Translations under genes and position numbers: made by a program | In this document: one piece after another, positions 55,235 to 64,000 of the stretch | How the letters are laid out: every line of letters begins with the position of its first letter | How positions within the stretch are numbered: the first letter of the stretch is position 1 | Notes under the pieces: model-generated | The model's input: only the letters and a program-made list of their open reading frames with translations | The model's database searches: none | What the model was told of the DNA's origin: nothing | From: Megalobrama amblycephala | Taxonomy: Eukaryota > Chordata > Actinopteri > Cypriniformes > Xenocyprididae | Assembly: GCF_018812025.1 (NCBI RefSeq) | Contig: NC_063049.1 | Span: 37,863,447-37,927,446, forward strand | Direction: 5' to 3' | Length of the DNA stretch: 64,000 bases

Positions 55235-56125
55235 TTGTGATTTTATATCCCACATTGTGACTTTACATCTCACAATATGATTATATATTTCACATTGTGA
55301 CTTAATATCTACCAATTGTGACTCTACTTCTCACAATGTGACTTTATATCTCACAATTTTATATCTTACAATATGACAATGTCTCGATATGACTTTATCT
55401 CCAAATGTGATCTTATGTTTCAATCGGACTTTATATCTCAAAATATGACTTTAAATCTCACAATGTAACTTTATATTTCACAATGTGACTATATCACACA
55501 ATTGTGACTTTATATCTCACTATAGTGACTTTATATATCACATAATGACTTGGTAACACTTTACAATAAGGTTCATTAGTTAACATGAACTAATAATGAA
55601 CTGCACTTTTATTAATCTTTGCTAATGTTAATTTCAACATTTACTAATACATTATTAAAATCTTGTTATCATTAGTTAATGCAATGTGAACTAACATGAC
55701 CAAACAATGAACAACTGTATTTTCATTAACTAACGTTAACGAAGATTAGTAAATTCAGTAACAAATGTATTGCTCATAGTTATTTCATGTTACTTAATAC
55801 ATTAACTAATGTTTAACTAATGAACCTTATTGTAAAGTGTAACCAATGACTTATTATATCCAAATTTGATCTTATGTCCCAGTGTGACTTGAAATCTCAC
55901 AATATGACTTCATATCTCACAATGTGACTTTATATCTCACAATTGTACTTTAAATCTCACAATGACTTTAAATGAATCTCACAATATGACTTTATATCTC
56001 ACAATTGTGACTTTTTAAATCTCACAATATAACCTTAAATCTCACAATATAACCTTAAATCTCACGATGTGGCTTTATATCTCACAATGTGACTCTGTAT
56101 CACAACGTGACTCAATATCTACCAA
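55235..56125. repeat. degenerate minisatellite, unit about GTGACTTTATATCTCACAAT
   Basis: Around twenty-five imperfect copies of a 17-24 base unit with the core TGACTTTATATCTCACAAT; units vary between TTTATATCTC, TTAAATCTC and TTATGTCCC. The array is cut by the MITE at 55552-55844. Confidence 0.85.
55552..55844. mobile_element. hAT-like palindromic MITE with perfect 8-bp duplication
   Basis: Ends GGTAACACTTTACAATAAGG and CCTTATTGTAAAGTGTAACC, flanked on both sides by AATGACTT (55544-55551 and 55845-55852). 293 bases, arms partly complementary throughout (TTAGTTAACAT motifs). Same family as 11498-12554. No coding capacity. Confidence 0.85.
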
Positions 56126-57942
56126 CTACCCAATTCCCTTTTTGTAATTTTTACTCTAAGTGGGAAACTGGCTTTAATGGGTAACATACTGTAGTTGTTC
56201 CTCAGGACTTGCATGGAACATTTGTGTAGTCTTTACCTGAGGACTTTTGCCATCAAACTGGTATTATGCTGACGAAGTTCATATGTTTTCCACATGCAAG
56301 CAGAATCAATGAAGTTTTCCACTTGAGGGAAATACCAACACATTAGCGTCATCTGTAAACACGGTAACCTCGACCCTAATCCCACTCAACAGCCCACACG
56401 AGAAAGCGTTTTTTGGCACTGTAAATGTAGAGAAATCATTCCAGAGTCCAAACAAATGCTGCCTTCGAGTCATGTCAGAATGATCATGTTCACAATTTGA
56501 GCATCACCACAGTGTTTTTACTTGGAAAATAAAGAATGATAGCTAATTGGTATTGCTCATAATTGCGTTTGTAAATGTAAACTGCATAATTTACTTTGTT
56601 TACATTTTGATAAACCGTAATAAAGCTTTGCCAGAAAGCACTACTCATTTAGCCACATTTATGAGGCGCCAGGCTTGTGGGCCAAAACTTCCCATAATTC
56701 TCTGTGGCTGCATAAATAATGATAAAATACACAGATAAAGCATCATTTCTACACCTAATGCACATCCTTTGATCTTCAGTGTTGCATTAGCGCTAAAAAA
56801 GCTTCCTGTGTTTGTCAAGTGAAAAGAGAGAAAGAAATATGAAATTGCTCAATGCCTTCAATTTATTCAGACTGAAAATCTATAACGCATCACATCGTAA
56901 TTATGAGTTCCAAGCGTGTAAGTTGGAAGTTCCCAGAAGCACTTGAAGGCAGAAAAACTTTACAGAAGGATATGATGTCATATTTTCATGTTGTGACAAT
57001 GAATATTTTGAATGCACTGGGTGCTTTGAGAACAGACATGAGTGATTGTTGAGATCTGAGACAAAACAGGCTACAGAACAGAAAAATCTAGTTTATGTAT
57101 CAGTTCAAATAGTTTCAAATTATTCTGTCCTACTTCCATTTCCTCACAAAATGAGTGATTTTGTTGATAAATATTGGTAAATTTAGCATTCACTTAACTG
57201 AAAGAATGAATTGAGATTACAGTTTGGTTTCAAGTTGATTTTCAGCTCTATCTAATAAATTGTCACCTCAGTCAGAGAGAAAATCATATTCAGGATATCT
57301 ATTTTGCACTTTGTTGCATAAACACATATTTTTAAGTTAATTACTCAAAAAAATTAAGTTGCTCCAACTACTAGAGTTGTAGCCCTGGAACCAATTAATC
57401 TTATCTATTTCAGTTCAATTCAACAGCTATTATACCACATGCTAACACAACTTTACTAACATACATTTAATGAACAAGTAAGATATTACTTGTCACTGGC
57501 ATTAGCGCAGTCATTGCTTAGAGTCAATGTAGTGTTTACCTTCATGTATCTACTCTTCACCAAAACCACAAAAAATTCAACATTACAAAAACTCTTATAT
57601 AACGGCATTAAACACTAACAGGTCTTTCCCTTCACTAAAAACACACAAAATAACACTTAATTTCAACATTTATTCTCCTTATCCAGTCCTATGCAAAGCA
57701 TGCTGGGAACTAGAAATCCACTGCCTAATTTCCAAAGTTATGCAGACAATTTCATTACACTACTACAACTTAATAAAAAAAAAAAAGGCAATTAGTGTTA
57801 ATTGAGTTTAAATTATGGATGATATTAAGTTGACGTAATGATCAACATTATTATGTCAACAGAACTCAAAAAAATTATGTTTGCAACTTAAAAGGTTTAA
57901 TTAAAACAATAACTTTTTTTTAATTTGCAACCATGTATTTTT

Positions 57943-57943
<1 letters not shown>

Positions 57944-58004
<61 letters not shown>
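57944..58004. repeat. (ATCT)n microsatellite
   Basis: About 15 uninterrupted ATCT units in ppp1r1c intron 2. TG arrays occur nearby at 58122-58134 and 58257-58278. Confidence 0.95.
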
Positions 58005-58005
<1 letters not shown>

Positions 58006-59709
58006 ATATTATATAGTATTATTTTTATTATATTATAAAGTTGTTGGTTTGAGGTTATTTTAGGGATGGTGAGTATTAAATGTAATAATTTTGATCAAAT
58101 AAACAATACATAAAATAAATTTTGTGTGTGTGTGTGCCTGCATGTGTGTGTTCTTGTATATATGGTTTATGAGGACGCAAATGTGTGTAATTACATGGGT
58201 ATTACAAATTAAACATGTTCTTGTCGTTTACGCCTACCCCCGTAACCACATATACGTGTGTGTGTGTGTGTGTGTGTTAGGAATGTTTTAGTGATAATAT
58301 GTGATTTTAGAACTAATGTCAGGTAAAGCTGTATCTCAAGAATCAATGATGTATAATCTCAAGCATCCAGTGTCTTCATAAGTTGTTCAGTGAATAAACA
58401 TGGCAATGATCCGCCTCATCCCAGTGCTGTGGACTCTTGGCTGGAAACCCACAGAGATCATATGTGCCCATACTCTTGTGTTTGACTTGGCAGAGTTGAC
58501 TGGTTTTCATGATAAACTTAACCAAACCTTCCCGCTGGAGCCAGCATTGCCATCTGCCAGTTCTGCTTGAGAAGAGGGCCTTGTTATGAGCTCACGAGCT
58601 TCCCTTGACTAAGACCGTTTATTCTCTCCGGTCGCTCGCCAGGTCTTACTCAACAGAGATGACATGCTCTCCAGCAAAGCCATTCAAACCTGACAAATGA
58701 CTGGGAAATGCTGTTAATTTCAGAGCTGTTTGTTTTCCCTGATTGATGCAGACCGATCACTGGGTGGTTGTTGTAGCGTTGCGGTTGTGGCTGCTAATTT
58801 TCTCCCGCTGATTTTGGATGTAGATCGCAGGGGCGTGTTGAGGAGGTGGGACGCACAGAGCTGCATTCACAAAACAAGCACCTCATTGTTTGGCTGGCAT
58901 TTCTTCCTCTGATCCAAAACACTTGGAATCGGTCCCTAATAAAGAAAGTTTTTGAAGCTTTAAGAACTTGCGTCACACGAGCGCTGCTTGTCATAAACTG
59001 GGCAACGTTTAACTGCGAGCAGAAGATGAAGTCGAAGAGCGGCTTGGCTTGTTATTGCGGTTAGAGTGGTAATTTGGTGCAGCGTTCATTGAGCAGAACC
59101 TGTGGCTTTGGCAGGGACGTTCTGTACGATACGTCTTTGTAATAAGGTCCTCGTGTGGAGCCAGTGGGCCCATAAAAGAAGAAAGCTCTTCTGGCTACTG
59201 TGGTTCACTGTGTCCCTCTGGTTCTATTTAACATCAGGTCTGAAGTCATCATAATCCAGCAGTTGCTCAGACTTCATTTAAGGGCTTAAGTGGCTATTAG
59301 GTCAGGGAATAAAGATGTTCAGTGGCTTTAAGAGAAATCAGGGGCTTTTAAAGTCTTCTTTCCCCTCTAAACAAGTGTAACGTCAGGCCAGTTGGTGGTG
59401 CATATGCTCCTCACAGTACATAATAGCTTTCATTGTATGTATGAATGTGCGATACAAAACAGACTACATTCACAACAAATATGTTAAATACATAGTGGCC
59501 CCCAAAACATGCACACATTTCAATGATACTAGATATCAAACCAAATTGCATTAACGAACACATTTTCACTTTTTTGAACCATGTTTTGCAATCAAGTTGA
59601 TCATGCAATATTACTATTGTTTTTTTTTTATTGTTAAAAAGTGTTGTATTTCTTCAATATAAATGCAACTTTGGTATTTTTAATCCAATAACATTTGTAC
59701 ATTTTTAAA

Positions 59710-60215
59710 TGTCACTTCTTCAAAAGTTTGGTATCAGTACATCTTTTTTTTTTTTTTAAGAAATGAAATATTTTTATTCAGCAAGGACACATTAAATCGA
59801 TCAAAGCTGACAGTAAAGACATTTATAATGTTACAAAAGATTTCTCTTTCACATAAATGCTGTTCTTTTGCACTTTCTATTCATCAAAGCGTTTAGGAAA
59901 AATAAATAAATCACAGTTTCCACAGAAATATTAAGCAACTGTTTTATAAAAATAATAAATGATAAAAATAATAAATGTTTCTTGAGTGCCAAATCAGCAT
60001 ATCATAATGATTTATGAAGGATCATGTGACACTGAAAACTCGAGTAATGATGCTGAAAATTCAGCTTTGCCATCATAGAAATAAATTACATTTTAAAATA
60101 TATTACAAATATTTTAAATTGCATTAATATTTCACAGTATTTCTGTTTTATTGTATTTTTGATCAAATGAATGCAGCCTTGATGAGCATAAGAGACTTCT
60201 TTAAAAAAAAAGTAT
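59710..60215. mobile_element. CAAAAGTTTGGTATCAGTAC-type MITE
   Basis: Begins TTCAAAAGTTTGGTATCAGT and carries TTCAGCAAGGACACATTAAA, TCAAAGCTGACAGTAAAGAC, AAATCAGCATATCATAATGAT, ATGATGCTGAAAATTCAGC and, at the right, GCAGCCTTGATGAGCATAAG AGACTTCTTT. This is the fullest copy of the family in the window. No coding capacity. Confidence 0.7.
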
Positions 60216-61549
60216 TAGGATGCTTTCATCTTAACACTTTTTTGTGGAATAATATCTATGAACAAAATGAAAATGAATAATTTGATGATTTTGGTTTATT
60301 GAAGCTGCAGCAATATCAGAATATCAGATTGCGAATGTTCCAGGTCCTCATTGCATAATCTGCCAATCAAGAAACCTTTATAAGAACATTCCAGTATTGT
60401 ATAAAATCATTTGGAGCCCACAGACCACTTCACAAGACTTCACAAAGAGATTACAGAGTCCGTTTGTTTCCTCAAGGCCCTCCATACACTTTAAGAGCAT
60501 GCATGAAGCTGTAAGTTGCCCTGAAAGAAATATGATGACCATGGAAGATTAAATTGGTCTTTCAAGTCCTGAAATGAACAAATATCCCCACATTTCATAA
60601 CATCTGAAATAATGTATAAGCCCCACTTAGTGCAGACGGGGAAAGAAATGGGTCAGCTTCCTAAAAGCAGTTTGCATTATGAAAAAGAAACTTGGGAGTG
60701 GAATCTATAATCTAATTTTGTTAGTCTCCTAATGCATCGCATTCTTGGATCAAATAAGATATAATTGGTCTAAATTTGGCTTTGCCCCTAGTGTCCTTTA
60801 ACAGAATTTGTGGATATATAAATTTAGAAGAAATGAAACACACAGATTTTTTCCATCATGTAGCCCAATTTGACGTATTATGTAAAAGTGACTCTTCAAA
60901 TGTTAAAGGGTTAGCAAAAAGGGTCAGATTCTGTCATTAATTACCCCCATGTTGTTTTAAACCCGTAAGACTTTCATTCATCTTCGGAACACAAAAGAAG
61001 ATCTTTTTGATGAAATGAGAGCTTCCTGTCCCTCCATTGACAGCTACGCAACTGACACTTTCAAGCCCCAGAAAGGTAGTAAAGAAAGACATCATTAAAG
61101 TAATCCATGTGACTCCAGTGGTTTAACTTCAATTATATGAAGTGTCACGAGTTCACACAAATAAAACAACAACTTTATTTTACTTTATTAACAAAATATT
61201 AATCTCCGACGCACATTCATGCACCAACGTCTGCTTTTGCATCAACACAACATGCATGCATTGTGGTGCTCTCGTGAACGCCTGTTGGAGATTATTATTT
61301 TGTAAATAAAGGGTAAAGGGTTTTTGCGCAAACAAAGCACTCACGTCACATCATAAAATTGAGGTTACATGGATTACTTTTATGATATCTTTGCTACCTT
61401 TCTGGGGCTTGAAATTAGTAGTTGCGTAGACTGTCAATGGAGGGACAGAAAGCTCTCAGATTTCATCAAAAAGATCTTCATTTGTGTTCCAAAGATGAAC
61501 GAAGATCTTACAGGTATGGAACGTACGGTGGCCCAGTAGTGCACAACAC

Positions 61550-61712
61550 AACGAAATTAAAAAAGCAAACATAAGTTCACAACACAACGAAATCGAGACA
61601 CAACACAACAGAATCGAGCCACAACACAACGGAATAAAGCCACAACACAACGAAATCGAGCCACAACACAACGGAATAAAGCCACAACACAACGGAATCA
61701 AGCCACAACACA
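61550..61712. repeat. left subterminal array (CACAACACAACGRAATMRAGC)
   Basis: Eight copies of the CACAACACAAC core including the terminal one, spaced mostly 21 bases apart. Confidence 0.9.
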
Positions 61713-62401
61713 ACGGAAATGCTCCCGACCACTAGGGGGCTCTCAGAGCTCGGTAAAGTTAGTTTTCCTTGCCACTGTTCTATAGAGTCGGCAGTAATAT
61801 CAATACCACGATTAGTTTAAACAGTATGTAACCACTGCATATCGACATGAAATATTAATTCAATATCACCTACGTGCAAAATACCTTCATATTTAGGCCT
61901 ATACTTGTGAATGATTTGACGCGCTACCACGGCGCATGATGAAGGGAACGTCTGCCAATCCCACTAAGTGGTTAAAACGTATAATTTGTATTCATTAAAA
62001 TTACTTTTAACATTTAAAAACAGACATATTCAAATTCCAAAGCTTGTCAGTCTTACCAACAGGAACTAACAACCTTTGGAATTTGAACATGTCTGTTTTT
62101 AAATGTTAAAAGTAATTTTAATGAATACAAATTATACGTTTTAACCACTTGGTGGAATTGGTGGATGTTCCCTTTATCATGCGCCGTGGTATCGCGTCAA
62201 ATCATTCACAAGTATAAATATGAAGCTATTGTGAACGTATTTGATTTTTAATTAATATACCATGTCGATATACAATGCTTACATACTTAAAACTAATCAT
62301 GGTATTGATATCTTTGTAAAACTGTCGACTTTATAGAACAGTGGCAAGGAATAGTAATATTACCTAGCTCTGAGAGCCCCCAAGTGGTCGGGAGCATTTC
62401 C

Positions 62402-62738
62402 GTTGTGTTGTGGCTTGATTCCGTTGTGTTGTGGTTTAATTCCGTTGTGTTGTGGCTTTATTCCGTTGTGTTGTGGCTTGATTCCGTTGTGTTGTGGCTT
62501 GATTCCGTTGTGTTGTGGCTTATTCCGTTGTGTTGTGGTTTAATTCCGTTGTGTTGTGGCTTGATTCCGTTGTGTTGTGGCTTGATTCCGTTGTGTTGTG
62601 GCTTATTCCGTTGTGTTGTGGTTTAATTCCGTTGTGTTGTGGCTTATTCCGTTGTGTTGTGGCTTTATTTCGTTGTGTTGTGGCTTGTTTCCGTTGTGTT
62701 GTGAACTTATGTTTGCTTTTTTAATTTCGTTGTGTTGT
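62402..62738. repeat. right subterminal array, expanded
   Basis: Sixteen copies of GTTGTGTTGTG, the complement of the left array core. A four-unit block (GGCTTGATT, GGCTTGATT, GGCTTATT, GGTTTAATT spacers) appears more than once, pointing to local duplication. Confidence 0.9.
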
Positions 62739-62859
62739 GCACTACTGGGCCACCGTAGGGAACGGCATGAGGGTTAGTAATTAATGACAGAATTTTCATT
62801 TTTGGGTGAACTAACCCTTTAAAAAATTGTTGCGCTCCCAGGACAGAAACAGATTAGTT

Positions 62860-63460
62860 AAATGTGCATTGTGTACTTTAGGTTTGGATAAATATTCTAA
62901 TTTTGATTTGGTGCACAAGAAAAAATTCTTATATTTATCAGTGTTGAAAACAGTTGTGCTGCTTAATGTTTTTGTGGAAACTGACACATTTTTTCAAGAT
63001 TTTTTTTTAAAGAACAGCATTTATTTGAAATGTAATAAAATCTTTGTAACATCATAAATGTCTTTGCTGTCACTTCTGATCATTTTATTGCATCCTTGCA
63101 AAATAAAAGTATTAATTTGTTTTTTTTTTTTAATTTGGTGGCACTTTATAGTCCACTTTAGACATCATAGCTTTGCCAAATAACTCTCATTAATTTGCAA
63201 CTTCATGTCAACTAACTCTTATTAGAGTATTAGTAGACTGTTAGTTTAGGGTTCTGGTTAGTAGATTAAGTTGAAATGTACTTGCAAATGTTCTTTCACA
63301 ATAAAGTGTTAGCAGATATTAAGCAGACAGTCTATTAATACTCTAGTCACTGGTAGTTGACATGTAGTTACTTATAGTTAGTAGAAAGTCTAAAGTTAAC
63401 TGTCGAAATAAAGGGTAACCAAAAATCGTACTGACCCCAAACTTTTGAACTCTTAAAAAT
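62860..63460. mobile_element. CAAAAGTTTGGGGTCAGTA-type MITE, interrupted
   Basis: The blocks TCAGTGTTGAAAACAGTTGTGCTGC, TTTGTGGAAACTGACACATTTTT and ATAAATGTCTTTGCTGTCAC, then CGTACTGACCCCAAACTTTTGAAC after the insertion at 63137-63420, match the other copies. The left part is missing. Confidence 0.6.
63137..63420. mobile_element. small MITE with GGT(G/T)ACACTTTAT-like ends, nested
   Basis: Left end GGTGGCACTTTATAGTCCAC and right end GTCGAAATAAAGGGTAACC are weak inverted termini; inner CTTTAGAC and GTCTAAAG continue the symmetry. It interrupts the repeat at 62860-63460. Target duplication is not clear. Confidence 0.5.
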
Positions 63461-64000
63461 AAAGGTCCAAAAAAGGGTTTTTGCAGCGATGCCATGGAAG
63501 AACCATTTTTGTGTCATCTGAAGAACCTTTTATTGAACAATTCTTAAAGGAACAACTGTTTTCTTAGTGTAAATAATGTTTTAATAATCTAAAGAAGCTT
63601 TTTACACTATAAAGAAACTTTCAGACTATAACGGGGCTTTCACACCGAATAGTTCTAGGAACTATTCCCCAAGAATTAATTTCTCCCTCAGGCCATGTTC
63701 CTGGTTGCATTCGCACTGGAAATAGGAACTGTGAAGCAGCCGACAGCGGCGTCTCTAAGTGCGGCATTTACAAATGCTAAAAACTGGTGGATGGAAGACA
63801 CCGTGATGGAGAACTGTGTTTGTTGTGTGTCATGGTTTTCGTGATAAGGGAGATGGAATGTAAACACATAATTTATGCGACTGAAAGAGCAAAAATTGGG
63901 CCTAAGAAATCTTCTATGACAACTTTCAGTATTACATATCACTGAGGCAGAGAAAAGAACACAACCCTGCACACAACAGGTAAATGCCGTTATCGTCGTT
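63461..64000. other. non-coding DNA at window end
   Basis: Contains AAAAAAGGGTTTTTGCAGC and AGAACCTTTTATTGAACAATT text and, from 63630, GGGGCTTTCACACCGAATAGTTCTAGGAAC, which looks like the start of another dispersed element that continues past the window. Not assigned. Confidence 0.35.

Larger units (their letters stand above)
61524..62757. mobile_element. 1.2-kb palindromic element with subterminal ACAACACAACGGAAT repeats
   Basis: Ends TACGGTGGCCCAGTAGTGCA and TGCACTACTGGGCCACCGTA. Inside each end is an array of about 21-base units with the core CACAACACAACGGAATCAAGC: 8 cores on the left (61550-61712) and 16 on the right (62402-62738). The arms remain complementary to a centre near 62050 (CATTTAAAAACAGACATATTC against ATGTCTGTTTTTAAATG). 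GGAACG lies at 61518-61523 and at 62759-62764, a probable target duplication with one base between it and the right end. No coding capacity: the frame reading LCCGLIP repeats is the array itself. Confidence 0.8.
60903..62822. mobile_element. TTAA-type MITE (GGTTAG ends) hosting a large nested element
   Basis: TTAA at 60903-60906 and 62819-62822; ends AAGGGTTAGCAAAAAGGG and TTGGGTGAACTAACCCTT. Internal arms match (CATCTTCGGAACACAAAAGA faces TCTTCATTTGTGTTCCAAAGATG at about 61478). It is interrupted near its right end by the element at 61524-62757. Confidence 0.75.
54324..64000. other. ppp1r1c intron 2 and beyond (non-coding in window)
   Basis: No third exon was found: no segment resembling the conserved RKQSVYTPPT block with splice borders is present. 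The stretch carries an eroded tandem repeat, several MITEs, microsatellites and, from about 56120 to 59700, largely unique-looking sequence where conserved non-coding elements might be found. Confidence 0.6.

Noticed and set aside
62384..62724. Open frames reading repeated VLWLDSV / LCCGLIP residues (also 61456-61713 on the minus strand)
   Set aside because: They are translations of the 21-base subterminal repeat in several frames, which is open by composition. There is no start context, splice structure or known protein.
1..64000. Retroviral or LINE coding sequence
   Set aside because: No reverse transcriptase, protease, integrase or envelope-like motifs were seen in any frame, and no long direct terminal repeats. 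The only protein fossil of a mobile element is the Tc1-type fragment pair at 52745-53165.

Overview
The window looks like genomic DNA from a teleost fish, most likely a cypriniform. The genes are vertebrate genes with small exons in an AT-rich, microsatellite-rich background. The non-coding DNA is crowded with fold-back DNA transposons of types I recognise from carp-like fish (termini such as GGTTAGTTCACCC, AGGATTAGTTCAC, AACACTTTACAATAAGGT and CAAAAGTTTGGGGTCAGT). Species and repeat-family names cannot be fixed without a database.

Two protein genes can be supported, both on the + strand. (1) itprid2 (ssfa2/KRAP), bases 4104 to about 33550: 18 coding exons join with consistent splice phases into a 1304-residue reading frame that matches the vertebrate protein from the N-terminal RRAWAQ segment, through the IP3-receptor-binding region, to the C-terminal helix. 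A 5' non-coding exon probably lies upstream of the window, since coding exon 1 is preceded by a good acceptor. (2) ppp1r1c (protein phosphatase 1 inhibitor IPP5), from about 50540: only the first two coding exons (47 residues) are inside; the rest must lie beyond base 64000. The two genes are neighbours in the same order in mammals, which supports both calls.

Layout: 1-4103 is upstream or 5'-intron DNA with two old transposon-like blocks; 4104-33550 is itprid2 with many intronic elements; 33551-50539 is intergenic and dominated by fold-back elements (34.5-42.7 kb is almost continuous transposon DNA); 50540-64000 is ppp1r1c exons 1-2 and their introns, with a decayed Tc1-type transposase, an eroded minisatellite hit by a hAT-like element, and a nested palindromic element near the end.

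No intact transposase, RNA gene, CRISPR array or retroviral gene was seen. The most interesting structures are a 3.1-kb palindrome with mirrored internal insertions (36221-39363), an element that has inserted into a second copy of itself in opposite orientation (41364-42052, both copies exactly 343 bp), and several nested insertions whose empty sites can be rebuilt from the window itself.
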